Below, piece by piece: positions 34,731-48,098 of a DNA stretch of 62,000 nucleotides. The number at the start of each line of letters is the position of its first letter. Positions within the stretch are counted from its first letter, which is position 1. The translations under genes were made by a program, and so were the position numbers. The stretch comes from Acanthaster planci (Eukaryota > Echinodermata > Asteroidea > Valvatida > Acanthasteridae). The DNA is taken from contig NW_019091482.1 of assembly GCF_001949145.1 (NCBI RefSeq), positions 653,627 through 715,626 on the forward strand. Direction: 5' to 3'. A model generated the notes under the pieces. It saw nothing but the letters and a program-made list of their open reading frames with translations, searched no databases and had not been told where the DNA came from.

Positions 34731-36840
34731 TATGGAGTGTCAAAAGTGGACAACCCCATTTTCTCATTTTCTGCGAGTTGATTTTCGGGATTTTGGACTT
34801 TACCTAAAGCATTTTCAAAAAACGCAATTTTCTGCTGGGAGAAATTTGGATGTTACTTTAACAAGTCTTCGTGGCACGTCAAAAGTGGACAACAAAATAC
34901 TTCAATTTCCCACTGACAAAATTACTGTCATGCTCCCAAAGTGGACAACCCCATTTTCTCATTTTCCACTAGTAGGTTTTTCGGTTTGGGGAATTTGCGT
35001 GAAGCATTTTCAAAAACTCAATTTTTCTGCCAGCAAAAATTGGAAATTTACTCAAAGAAGTCTTCGTAACGCGTCAAAAGTGGACAACTCAGTAAAAACT
35101 TCAAATTTCCGCAAGCAAATTTTATTTGATGCTCCCAAAAAAGGACAAGACCAACTTCTGCTAGTACTTGTAGATGTTCGGGTTTGGGGAAGTTGTACTG
35201 TACCACCCTTTTTTATTTTACTTTGCCGACGGCAGGGTGGTCCAAAAGTGGACAAGTTAAAAACTGGAAGGATATCTTTCTCCCTATACGTTGAAATAGA
35301 ACAGTCTTGGGAAGATTGGCATCACCCAACCCTGAAAAAAAAATAATAATATGGACGAAAGTTGCGAAGTAGTTGCCACAGTGACGGTCTTTTGTGTAGT
35401 GCAGCAAACGTGCGGAGCCGTGTGTTGACGGGCATCAGGCGTCATTGGGACATTCCTTTGCTGTGATTGACCTTTTCCATGCAACTTAAAAAGATCGGAC
35501 CCTCTTCACGCCAAGGATGTGAATTTCATGGGATTTATCGGAGGGGAGTATTATTCTAAGGGAAATTATTGAAAATAATATGTCCAAGACTGACAAAAAT
35601 TGTGAAATGATTTTAGTGGAAGTTACTCAGAGTGGCAAAAGTGAACAACCAATTTTTTCAGTGATATTCAGATATAAGATTTATTATACCATCCACCGTT
35701 CATTTCACAGTACATGTATCTGATGACTGCTCCGAGCCGTCAATTGCAAGTTTGTGTTTTCATTGCGTTAATATCTCTTCACATTGTCACTTTGAATCAT
35801 TTGTCTTCATATCAATGACCCAGGCCTCCACTATAACTTCCCACTTGCATTGATGACTTGAACAAAGATTTGAATAATAAGATATTAAATTAAATCATAT
35901 CAGTGACCGACTGGTGTACTAGCTGAAAGATTTATTTTCTTCGTGGCTATCCTTTTTTGTCATTGGAATTATTGGCTGAATACGTGTTTTGGAATTTGTG
36001 GGATGGCAAAATTATATCAGCAAGTTCAAGTTTTTGAAACTCTTGGTTCACTTGATCAAACAGCACTTAACTTCTTCTCTTGACATGACTTTGTCAATTA
36101 CAACATTTTTTCGTTCTACAAAAAAAAATAATTATTGTACTGGACATGGACAAATGGTTTATTACAGCTACCATAGTTTAGGGGACATATCACCATGCGC
36201 TAATTTATTTAAAATGGAAATTTCGGACGGCAAGTCGCCATCGTCATTCTAATTACACAGTGCGCCAGGAGGTCGGAAGTTGGCGGTGCCATAAAGGACT
36301 GTCAGGCTTTGGGCAGTCCCTCTCCTATTTGCAAGTTTCTCAACAGGAATCACCCACATTTTTTCCCGAGCTGTGACGCCATCCGTCAGATGCACACAAT
36401 TGACCCTCTACCGTCAATGTTGGCTCCCATCTTCCCAAGACTGCTCCATTCTGAGAGTAGGGAGCACAACGGTCGTTTCAGTTTTCCACTAGTCCACTTT
36501 TGGACCACCCTGCCGTCGGCAAAGTGAAGTCCAAATTTCTGCTCGCAGAAAATTGGGTTTTATGAAAAGGGGTGGTGCAACTTCCCGAAACTCGAACATC
36601 TACTAGCAGAAAATGAGAAAATGGGGTTGTCCTTTTTGGGGGAGCATCAAATAAAATTTGCTAGAGGGAATTTGTAGTTTTTAGTTGTCCACTTTTGACG
36701 CACCACGAAGAGTCATTGAAAGTAAAATCCAAATTTCTCCTAGCGGAATATTGCGTTTTTTGAAAATGCTTTAGGCAAAATCCCGAAAATCTACTCGCAG
36801 AAAATGAGAAAATGGGGTTGTCCACTTTTGACGCTCCATA
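34731..36840. mobile_element. Foldback-type transposon with long, internally repeated inverted arms
   Basis: Left arm 34731-35255 and right arm about 36491-36840 are reverse complements. Both start from the outside with tatggag(t/c)gtcaaaagtgg and end inside with gccgacggcagggtggtcc. The left arm holds one extra module of about 175 bp. Modules recur with caaaagtggacaa and ccattttctcatttt. The roughly 1.2-kb centre (35256-36490) has no recognisable transposase. The 224-codon frame at 34672-35346 is a by-product of the repeat. No target-site duplication is certain. Confidence 0.85.
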
Positions 36841-39800
36841 GCTAGGTCTAGGTCTTCGCTCCATTGGAAATGCGTGGAGACGCGTAGACAATAGACCTAG
36901 CCGTAGCTCTGGAAGCCCGTTTCGGACACGGCCTAAGCCAATGGTTGCAACCATAGGCCCCCATTATTATTGACACATACAAAATCTTTCAGACAAATCC
37001 AGTGTTGTAACTGCATCGAAAGAGGACCTTACTTCTTGTTTCATTAAAACATAATTGACTGTGGGTTTTTTTTCAAAGTTTTTAGAAGTATTATGTACAT
37101 GTACCGTTTCGATCATCGATCGGACGCCACAATAATTTCCTGAAAATCGCTTGAGGTGAGATTTGCAGTGTTGTCACGTGTTCCATTGTCTCGCCATTGA
37201 AATTGTTTTAGTATAATTTTGTAACATAACCTGTGTATGCTTTTCCTAATGAAACTTATGTTTGTATTTTACTTAGACATGCATTCATACTGTAATTTTG
37301 TGTAGGTTTGGCATCCCAAGAACAGATAAATGAAATCAGCTTGAGAATTTGTTTCGAAAGAATATTCTCTCAACACCTCTGGCCCTTCTGCCAAAATGGC
37401 TTCACGTACATGTACATGTATTAGGGATTTGCGCTTCATATGGGGACTTCACAGGCCCCACTTTTCTGACATTTCTGCATCCACCCCTTTGCAAATAAGG
37501 TGCAGTGATGCCTCATTACAAACTCTGCTTCTTTTAAAAGTAAATAAATATACACGTAGCTTGAGAATCGTGTTATTGCCCCTCGATGCATTACCTCGCC
37601 CCTAGACGCATAAACCCGCCCCTACTTGACAAGCATCCATCGCCGGCGCCGGGCCGTGCCCCACGTGACCACACTCTCTAAAATGGTCCTTTAGACTAAG
37701 TTGGTGGGCACTGTCAGGTTATTCTCAGCTCTAGTCTTATGCCCTGCCGACTCTCAACCGTGAGCGACAGCAGCAGCAGCGGAGGCGACTGAGATTCATC
37801 ATTGTAAAAAAAAAAAAGTATCACGAAAAGTTCACAAGCAGCCGCAGGTTCAGTGAACTCCTCAAAATTGATCCCAGTGTCGAGTTCAGACAAGACAGAT
37901 ACGTCAATGGCACAGGCGACGCCCTATACACAAAACTGCATGTATCCTAACGCCAGAATCCCGAAAGGAGAGGGTATCACTAGGGTACGTCCCAAACAGT
38001 AGGTCTAGACCTTGATTTTTTTCCCCTATCTTCAAAAAACACGCCAAGGGCTATTAAAATTTCTTGGAGCTGGGTAATTTATTGATCGGATCACCCTCGT
38101 ATGGAATAATGCGCCTGAAATAAGTCTGTCTGAAAACAAAAGAACGATAATGATGAAGGCAGTGACGCATTGCCTTTTCTGCCAAATGGAACCGTCCGAG
38201 ATCACTTTGATTCCTGGATTGTGTCACCGAGGTGGCAGTCTGTCCAGTTTGATCAGTCACTGTCAACCAGTTCACCGACCTCTCGTTCGCTCTGATGAAT
38301 ACCGATTCTGTGAGCGGTGCCTGTTCCAGATGGAAACATTATTTTTGTAATCCCGAGACGGGCAAAATCACTTCAGTCATCCCGTCAGGCGGTCAACAGG
38401 AGACCCGACAGGCTTGTGAAAAATTGCAGGTCAAATCTTAGGATAAAAATACCCGCCAAAGGATTTTTACTCGTCATTTACATGGAGATTTTCAAGTCGT
38501 ATATCATTCAGGCTTTTCAAGCTCCAAAAATGAAATGCAGAGTAAAGTTAATACAGGTTAAAAACTACTTAAACAGCACACGATCACGTAAAGCAACAAA
38601 ATTAATAGAATAAAAGAAACCCCAAAATCGTATAGGGAAAAATTAACCGTGACATGCTAGCTTTTTCTTATTATAATACGTTGAAATGACGGGTCGTTTT
38701 CAATATTGCTCGTCTACATGTACAGTGCTATTTTCTGCATGAAAAAGTCTCCATCACGTAACCACCTCGACGTACTTCAGTCAGAAAAACCCGACTTAAC
38801 CTAATTAGGATTCCTCGAAGCTGGCGGCCTAAAAGAAATTAAACTTGACCATAAACCATGCCGCCTGATATAAATTCTGTTCATAACGATCATCGGACAG
38901 CTCGTCATTTTTCTTAGACGCTCTCGAGGGGCGGGGCAGGGTGAACATTGTACGCTTGTGAAAATGACAAACACGACACTAAAAAACTCGGGTCCATAGA
39001 ACTAGAACCAAAATTTACCATACAACTAACTACGGTTTAGAGCGCCCTCTTTGTTAAATCATGAAGTTGCATTTGTTGCCACTGAGGTGGTTCGGTTGCA
39101 GGTTGGAGAAAATGTAGAATTTTCAAGTACTCCAAATCTCGAGGGGAGATTTTTGGGAAAGTTATCGAGGCCGAGTGACCGCATCGTGCACTTTTCATAG
39201 TTTTCTTTGTTCCTTGAATGTGAAATGGGCTGATTTTGAGGAAATAATTTTCAGACCATTCCGGGTACCCTTCAATTTTCTTGGAAATGCCTTGGAAATT
39301 TACGGGATTTTATAAAAAGGGAATGTACGTATTTGTTTATGGTTTAACGTGGCGATCGATCAGGCCGATGTCCTTTGCGTTTCGATTACGTAATTTAGGA
39401 TAAAGGTCGAGTTGTTCCTAGCAACAAGCGTGACCGTATAGTCGCAAGGTCCCTTATTTCGCCACCATTGTGAAAACTAATCATACTTGACAATAGGTGA
39501 CGAAATTAGGGACCAGCTGGCGACTGTACTATACCGTCACGCACGTTAGTATTAAGGAAAAACAATGAAACGGTCATTTGAAAGGTGACGAAAATGGGCT
39601 GTTTTCTCTTAAAACATATGCTGGTAGATTAACTTACATTAAATTACATTTCTTTTCCAAATAAAAGTGACGTATGCTGTTAAATTTTAATCTTATAGCC
39701 TGGCACTGTTTCAACATGGTATAATGTCAACAGCAGGTGAGCTAAAAGTATCACTCGCATTCGGACAAAGTTTTGATTCTTTTTCAAAATTGGTTCATTT

Positions 39801-40674
39801 AAAAAAGCTTCTGTCACTTTTTTACAAGTTTGTTCTACCCCCCATTTATAACCTTATTTTAAATTGACTAAAACTGCAATACCAATAGGAATCAAAGCTA
39901 ATGAAGAAACAGGAAAATAGCTACACAACTTGTGTAAATCTGACGTGCTCTTTCAGAATAAATAACAACACAGACAGTAGAAACCCAGCAGTGTCAAATA
40001 GCACATTAGAAGCTAAATTTAATTGGACATGTATTGTAACCGATAATGACAATGACCTTACACAACACAAGTTAAATACAGCTGAGAAAGAAAGCATGTT
40101 TGTTTTCTATTTATATTAAATATTATCAAAAGCATGTTAACCCACAGCTGCTTTGCAAAATTCTTTATTTCTTCCTTTAAGAACAACCTGTAACAATATA
40201 TCCACATTCTATTTACACAGCATTAAATTTCTGCAACAGAAACAAATGAATCGACAATGTCATACATCTGTAATATCTTTTTTCAATGTTTACACCAAAA
40301 TGCTGTATAATCCATATACAGCTTTCATAACAATAATTATTGCCCTTTAACATTATATTCTCAGAGACTGACTTCCAAAAAATCTCCACCCAGCAAATGT
40401 CCCAAATTCATGTACATGTAAATATTTACTAACTACACAATTAAAATGACAACATCTGCAGTTACTGGATAAGCACACTGATCAAAGACTTCGGCATTTT
40501 CTCTCCCCTACTCCCACTGACACTTGTTGAATTTAGGAGCCGGAACAATGAAGCACAACACAATTAAATAGGGAATGGTGAACAATTTTATTCACAATTG
40601 TCAAACCTGTTCAAATTTGAATTTCTCTGTATTAATCCTCCAGGTGTGTGATCCTTCAAAGCCCTTCATGTATA
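36841..40674. other. Non-coding, no supported gene
   Basis: No domain, RNA gene or complete transposon seen. Frames are short. Confidence 0.5.
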
Positions 40675-40878
40675 CAAAGGCATAGCCACTGGGGGCCAGG
40701 GGGGCACGTGCCACCCACAAATTCCGGGCACACCCCCCCCCCCAAAGAAAGAAAGAAAGAAAAAAGTAACGATATTGAACAAGGCTAACAAAAACTTGCC
40801 CAAAAAAACCACACCACTGAAAGCTGGTGCCCCCTTTGTGCCCCCCCCCCCACTTGTAAAATCCTGGCTACACCACTG
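40675..40878. mobile_element. 204-bp hAT-type MITE
   Basis: Terminal inverted repeats CAAAGGCATAGCCA and CAGTGGTGTAGCCA. It is flanked by an 8-bp duplication, catgtata (40667-40674) and catgtgta (40879-40886), with one mismatch. An 8-bp duplication and CAGNG-like ends are typical of the hAT superfamily. The inside is G/C-tract rich with an (AAAG)n run. Confidence 0.72.
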
Positions 40879-41009
40879 CATGTGTAGCGTCTTTGCTTTT
40901 GGTTAAGAGAGTTCTTGTGGGGCCCACATGCCAACAACTCTGTACAGTGTGTCTCTTCCCAGAAATGGAGCTCGTGTTCAAAGGTGATATTCCTTTTTTT
41001 TCTTGCAGT

Positions 41010-41650
41010 AACGGTCAGAAATCGTTGATTTGGTGACATACTAAAGCTCACAGTGTTTTTTTCTATTTATGCTGGGAAATGCATTTGAAGGTCATCTTGC
41101 ATTGCAAAGATATCTTTAATTACATGACAACATATTTTTCTTTGTTCTGTCTGATGAATTATTTCTGTTTATCTTGAAAGTGTACACCAGCACAGAATTA
41201 AGATTCTAAATTATCACACAACTATAGTTGACTTTGTGCAATTGACCTCAGTCAATTTGTAGCAAAGTGTTGAATGTCTACTTTCTAACATTCATTACTT
41301 TGAACCATTTCAGGATCTGTTTCTTGCAAAATAATAAGGGTTTTACAAATGTAACATAAAACAGAACCCTATCCAGTTCTGTATTCTCATTCTGTAGGCC
41401 TTTCCAATGATCTGATGTGTTTGGAGGGTGTTAAACGGAATAAACACAGCATTTTGTTCGCTGTGGTAAATCCCATTGGACGGAACAAAACAGCAGTTGT
41501 TTTACGAGCTTACCTCCACAAGGTATCATCAGATATAAATGAAGTCTCCAGGTTTGATAAGATCACATTCTAAGCTTCAATTGATACCCAAATGAAACCA
41601 CTTTCTGACAATCATTTTGTGAGTAAATAAATGTTACTTTGGGGTGCAGC
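41010..41650 (+). repeat. Roughly 650-bp dispersed repeat, copy A
   Basis: Aligns in the same orientation with 57850-58600 over most of its length. Shared blocks include gaaccatttcagg, acagcattttg or atagcattttg, gtggtaaatcccattgga or gtggtgaatcgcactgga, and a tcatcagat block. Heavily diverged. No frame and no clear ends. Confidence 0.7.
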
Positions 41651-42888
41651 ATTTTTGAGACATCCTGTAGATTGAGATCTGTAGCGTCTTGCTCTCAGTT
41701 TTGTGATAACACTATGAAGGCGAGTAATAATGCATTGGCCCCCTCTCTGTCTTCCACTGCACTCCATGTGTGCTCTTTGTTTCAGAGTTCATGCAGCTAC
41801 ACTGGTTGAGGGAAAACCCCAAGCTAATTGAAAGATGGTCAAGTCTTGGACATATTTTTCTTTACCACAATTACAGAGAGGATGAGGGTGCTAGGAGCGA
41901 TTAAATCATCTCACAGATGATGTATGCTTAACATGACAGGTCAAAAAAATAATTTGTCTGATGTACAACTGCAATTGAGTTTTTACCACGGAGTGTCCAA
42001 AAACGGAAGACAAAATGCATTCCTCAGTGGTGACACACTGCATCTCTTCTGAGCCTGAAACCGCTCTCACCAACCCCTCCCCCAATTCTGGTCAAGACAT
42101 ACCTGAGTGAATGTACTCTATTCCGTGACTGCCCATTACGCTTGGTGCTAGAAACCAAGAAGTCAGCTTACAAACACTGCACACCAGACTAAAGGTTGAC
42201 ACAAGTTTCACCCTTAGTAAAAACATACTTCATACTATTACTCTGCAGTGGCATTATTGTAATCAAGATCAACCATTTACCCATAAGAGCCACAAACTGA
42301 ATTGGGTGAATGAAATGCCAGCATCTAAAACCATAGTGTTTCAATAAGTAAAGTCAAACATCAACATTTAATGTTGGTTACTGCATCGTCAAATACTTTG
42401 TAATACTTTTGGTTAAAAAAAAAGCAATTTAAATAAATAAAACTACTGGGCGATAGTAAAACTTTTATCAATAACAGGTACCTCAGAGGACAGTCCATAA
42501 TTACAAGCACAACATATTCTTACAAAAGGCACAGTCTACAAACAGATCAGTACACTGTGGCATGAAGTTAATCCCAGAGTTCATGCATTCAAGTAAGTGC
42601 AGACTTGAACTGTCACAGTATCATTATATACGGATCACTACATACAAAGCATTTACAGTTGATAGGTTGCTGGTCCAACAATTCCCAATTCCTGACCAAA
42701 AAGATCTCTTGCAGAAATATTTCCTGATGCGAAGAGACTGTGATAAAAGAGTATGCTCATTTCATTTTCATTTTTGGCTATTCTTATAAATAGCTTAAAA
42801 ACAGCATGCATAATAAATAGGCTGTGAAGCTGGGACTGCATGCAGGAACATTCAGGAAGTCTCACAGAGCCTTTCATCTAGGAGGACC

Positions 42889-43086
42889 AATAGGGCCTTG
42901 AGCTGGACCAAGAAAGCGTGCTATTTTCTTTGCAACAGAGGCTCCTTTTGTCAGAACCGGGTTAACAAACGACTAGGAAATACACCTGTGATATGGTTGC
43001 ATCGCTACCATCAAAGTAAAAATTCCCGACCAACATGGTTCTTTTCAACCGATGAGGGGGTGCTTCTGCTTGAGGCGGACAGGCCT
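42889..43086 (-). repeat. 190-bp dispersed repeat, copy 3 (inverted)
   Basis: Reverse-complement copy of the family at 14358-14555. Its gggggtgcttctgcttgagg end at 43054-43075 and ggccttgagctggaccaaga end at 42893-42913 are the best preserved. Confidence 0.8.
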
Positions 43087-43868
43087 TGAAATGAACCACA
43101 CATGAGCCATCTTAAAAACAAAAAATCTGATAACTACAGCACTAAGAGTAAACAAACCAACTGTGCCATTTATTTGCCCTAACTGTGTTCTCACTCTGAT
43201 TTTGGACTGAGGGATGAACAAGTACTTGGCTGGTCTTCAACATTACACAGGCCAAATCACACATTTCGCATGATTTTGTTCCCCAATGTTACTTAATTTT
43301 TTCAACACCCCTCTAACCATGTTATGGTATGTTTCTCGTGTGAGCAGTCACAAACAATCTCCTTATATGGAGAATGGCACAGGCATGGTGTGTGCTGTGC
43401 AAGGTGGCCCACAGCCAGCCAGTGTTTTATCAACTGTGCAAGACTGGCCATGTGACAGGCTCTCAACCAATCAGGAATGGCAAAACTGTCTAAGGTATCA
43501 ATGAATTTGGATTGAAGTCTCTTCCAAACCTCCCAAAAAGGCAGATTCAGGTCAGATTCAAATGTCACTTGGTGTACACTCCTTACCAGTGCTTCACAGT
43601 ACTAGGGCTTCACTTGATGAGCAGTGATAACAAGTCAATGCAAAAATATTAACGAATACAAACTGCATTTTGACATGTTCACAAACTGTGAAAATTGGGA
43701 GGGAACGCCCTTCAAAAAACCTCAAAGTGCACGAACAAACTGCCAACCTGGATGGTTGCTGTAGTAAATGTACTGACAGCAACATGGCAGCCACGAGTCT
43801 CACATACATATTACGGCACAGGACGGGAGCATCAGAAGAGGGACATGAGACAAGACAAAGGCTGGTAC

Positions 43869-43913
43869 CTCGAGCTGCCATAGTCAATTTTCTCCACGAC
43901 AAAGTCCCATTCG
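43869..43913 (-). other. Candidate exon, unknown gene
   Basis: Acceptor TTTGTTTTGCAG, 45 nt coding EWDFVVEKIDYGSS, then donor AG|GTACC. Alternatively it reads on 12 codons to a TGA as a last exon. Confidence 0.22.
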
Positions 43914-46813
43914 CTGCAAAACAAAGGTTCCTTTTATTTCAATTAAAAGGAAATGGGTATATATTCTTGTAAGCTGTTGCACCTGCATCTGTTTTTCTTT
44001 GGTAACCCTGAAAAACCAACTACCTGCAACAAAACAATACAGCAATACAGCAAGCTACCAATGCCTTCTTTGAATAGGTGGGAAAAGGGGACTAAAGCGC
44101 TGGAACAAGTGTCGCTGGCAAATAAATGGGGGGGGGGCAAGGAGATGTGATTCTCACTCACCACAGCAGAATAGACAAGATAAGTCCTCCCCTAATAAAT
44201 AGGAGGATTTGGAGATGGATAAGTCAGCAGTGACAAATATGTCAACGCCTGTGGGTGCCAGATGGGGCAATTGCTGCAATCTCCAGGGGAACCTCCCAGA
44301 GGATGCCTTGACCTAGTTTCAGGCACATCCAAACTGCCCCCCCCCACTGATTGGGCCGCAAGACTTGTAACTTGCAAAGAAAAGTACACCTGCCTGAGTA
44401 TACCCCTGAAATGAGTGGGGGAGAGCACTGAGTAGAAAAAGTAGTAATGAATACAAGTCTACACTTGCACACAGACATGGACAGAGGTTTATGAGCTGGA
44501 TGGATGATTTAGAATCCTCTTTCCCAGTAGCCTGCCAAATTACAATAGATCTGATTCACAGGGGAGCCATTTTTTATCACATTCCCCAAGGCTTAATCTT
44601 ATTCAATGTAATCTGTCAAACTGGGTGGTGCCAGATTATTTCAGGTTCCAAAAATGTTTATAACATTTGGATATAATAAATTGCAAATTTGAAATCATTC
44701 ACCTCTATAAATGAAGTTGATTTGTAATAAATTTTATTTTACTACACTCAAATTATTCTTAGGTTTCCCTAAATAAAAAAGTTCACCTCACTTTCAATTC
44801 AATATGACCAACTGTCAACTGAAAATGCGTGTGTCTCCAGTGTGCATTTTTGAAAAAAAGATTATTAATTGTGACTTTGCAAGTAAGCAAGACTTCCATC
44901 TATCCATCCCCCCCCCCGGCAAACAACAAATCTATGGCACCGCCTCATCAGTGGTTCGTGCAGACATTGCCCCTTTTTGAGAGAAAAGCCAGCAAAATTT
45001 CACTTGGACACTGGGGCTGAGATCTCTTAGCACAAACTTGTCAATTGTGGTTGAACTCTGAGAGGCCAAGAGGAAGCTTGCATGGGCATGTTTTAAGTGC
45101 ACTGACACGGCCCTTCACACAGCAGAGCACATGACTGGAGTTGATCGGGTGATGACTGACAAGAAGTAATGTGGCAAGACACCCACGACTGCTAATGTCT
45201 GCTCACGCTTATCATCTTCTTGCCTTCCACCTTTTTCATTTTCTTTTCTTTTTGGTATCTTTTTTCCCCCCTCCCCTTGCCATCTGCTGGGATGGGGGGA
45301 GGGCTGATTTTGACACAAGAAAAAAGTGCAGCTAGTGATGAAGGTGTGGTTTTTGAAAGCAGTCAGAACTTCATGTGATATATGTGGCCAATTGTCTTTG
45401 TGCACACCATGGCCCTCTGTGGGTGAAAATTCTAGGATTACAAGTTGAGTGTGGACACTTCGGTGTCACTGATGCACAACATGCTCTGAAGTGTTGGTGT
45501 TTCCCTTGCATGAACGTAAAAGCAAAGTGTACGCACTATACAGCCTCTGGCACACTCTGTTACAATAGTTGTAGTACAATGCACCTAGTCTACATGTACA
45601 AGTATGTGTGTGGCATGTTATGAGCACCAGCGACAAATCTCTGCTAGCAGCAACCTTATAAGCTAAACACTTTGAGGCAACGCAGAAAACCCCCGAAGTA
45701 GCTGCCAAAGAAGATGGGGAAAGGATCCAAATCTCTCCTCCCTCTACTCAACCAAGCAAGCTAGGCTTTAGCTACAGGGGCACCCTGGAGCTATCTGCAT
45801 AGACAAAAACTCATTGAAAACCTTTGCATCAAAATTTTGGCTGTGTAGAAATTTTGCCAAATGAATGGTTTAATACATGTACTTGCTAGAGGTTCCATCT
45901 CGCAGCCCTCACATGAAAAGCAAATTAAATGCAGCCTGGACAATATGCGCACCCACTCAACAAACCAGAATTAATCATATCAGTTTGAGCAAATCTGCCT
46001 ACTGTCTGTGAAGTGACTGCAATTTCATTTTGCACTTTGACTTGGTAATATTCCAGCCCATAAATATTCAAATCAGGCAGAGTTTACTCTTAGATATGAA
46101 AGTGCATGGACTCAAAAATTTTCAATGCTGAATGGCAAAAACTTTAGACTGGTTACAATAAACCATACAGGGAAGCTGCCTGGGTGCTTACATAGTAATT
46201 ATAAAGATTAACAAAGAAACTAGGAGGCAAGATTTGAACATGCAACCTCTGAAACACATGCAGTGCTGGAACTCTACTGAGACCAAGTAAGCAGTAAGGC
46301 CTTACGTGTTGATGGTTTCTCTTGAACGTCTAACATCTTTGTTGAGTGGTACTAGTCAGAAGTTATAACCCCATGCATGCCATGAAGCAAAGTGATCCAT
46401 TTCTGTGTGGTGGATCGGGTGTTTTTCCAACACCTACTAAATTCAACAGCATTGGACATAGCGAATGAGGCCTTGAAGTGGGGTCCTTCAATGCAAGCAA
46501 ACTAAAGCACAGACTTCCTCACTGCAATACTAGGTAAGCCTTTTTTCTTGTCCCTCTCCTCTCCAAGATTATCACAGTGACCGATATATACATACATGAC
46601 CTGAAAAAAGCACCGCCATGCAGTTACGCACATTTCCAGAAAACCTGAGTCCAGTTTCAAGGAGCTCAACACAACAGTTTGCCAAGAAATTTAAATGCTA
46701 AGCATAACAAAAAAATCAAACCACCTTAGAACCAGTCACAGGCAATGTACACTCTATGGTTTTTTGGTTGGTAACCGGTGGATAAAAAAATATTTTCTGT
46801 ACTAAGTCAATGG

Positions 46814-47033
46814 TCAATGCTCTAGCAGCACCTTGAAATTGGCTCGAGGAAGGATGATGTAATGCCCCCAGCGCTGTTGCTGCACCAGTGAAGAGTCAAG
46901 AAGAACCATTCCACAGCGGCACTGGCAAGGTCTGCCTTCTCTTACACAACAGCGTGGGCAGAGAGAGAGAACTGGGGCTTGAACTGTGAGGTCCGGTTGA
47001 TAACAAGCAAAGCTGTGGAACTCCATCATTAAA
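46814..47033 (-). other. Candidate terminal or internal exon, Cys-rich, unknown gene
   Basis: Acceptor after CTTGCTCTCTTTCAG. The open frame runs from MMEFHSFACYQPDLTV through CPRCCVREGRPCQCRCG to QRWGHYIILPRANFK. It either stops at 46814 or uses a weak donor AAG|GTGCTG at 46831. Seven cysteines in 41 residues suggest a metal-binding or disulphide knot. Family not recognised. Confidence 0.35.
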
Positions 47034-48076
47034 CTGAAAGAGAGCAAGACAAGAGAAGGCAATAACTGATAAACAGGTATGTGTACCATGCTGTGTACAT
47101 GTAGGTGTGTTCTATTTCTAAAGATAAAACAGCAACCACTTCAGGAATGCTTCCCCCAAAAACTCAGAGGAAAATAGTTAATATATACAAATACAAATTT
47201 TTACAGATTAAAAATGTTACTTCCATTTTCCTTCTTTTTTTGGTAAATAATTCAGAGACACTCCACCATCGACAGATTGTGTTTACAGTCAGTGTTCAAG
47301 AGCCATCGTTACTTGAGAACAAAGCTACACATAAAGCCCCCTGAGCTCAATATTTCAATGTAGGTGTACATGTATTTGTATAAAAATTGGGTTTGCCCAG
47401 TACACATAGGTGCAACAGAAGTAGGACATACTACACATCAGGTATCATTGGTATAAGTAGTCACTATTGCACTCAAGTGCCCCAAAAGAGTTCCCATAGA
47501 CCAAACTTTGGCTGTGGGGATATGGTAATCTGCATAGCAGCAGATCTGTTTGTGGTTGGCCCAAACAAGTGATTCTTATTAATAGAAAGTCACGATAGTC
47601 ATGTTTTCACATGCTGAGTTGTTTTAGCCGACCTGTTGGTAATATGAACCAAGGGTTCTGCCAGTTATTTGAGGGGGAAAGTTAATGGCTAAGGGATGTG
47701 CAGTTTTACTCAGTCGGAAGATGTGTAGGCTGTCAGGGAGCCCGAGAGGGGGTCACACAAATGCTAAAGTTCTCAGCTTCGGGTAACTTGAAAAACCTGC
47801 TCCCTCAACACCCCACCCTGCTCACTACGTCTCTGGGTTTCAGGGTTTCTATATCCCCTTTCCCCTGTTTTTCAAAATGAAATACACGTGAAGTCAGAGC
47901 TACTGTTAGTAGGACAGCGGGGGGCATTGATCCACGAGGAGGGGGTGGGAGTAACTGCCCCCCCCCCTCACTTTTCAGCCACGGATGAGCCAGATGTTTG
48001 TAAATACACAAAAACAGAAACAGACAGACAGAAACGAGGAACAATGGGTTAATAGGGCAGTAACTAGTACAGGGAC

Positions 48077-48098
48077 GTACATGTACCGGTACATGTAC
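48077..48098. repeat. Perfect 22-bp palindrome
   Basis: Half site gtacatgtacc followed by its exact reverse complement. It is the longest of many TACATGTA-type palindromes in the window. Confidence 0.85.

Noticed and set aside
34672-35346. 224-codon open frame on the plus strand
   Set aside because: It runs through the tandem modules of the foldback arm and its protein repeats (FSHF, KHFQK, SKVDN) mirror the DNA repeat. The inverted arm gives a similar broken frame. It is a by-product, not a gene.
43302-43568. 88-codon minus-strand frame with Trp- and Cys-rich sequence
   Set aside because: No acceptor with a pyrimidine tract at its start and no usable donor. No family recognised.
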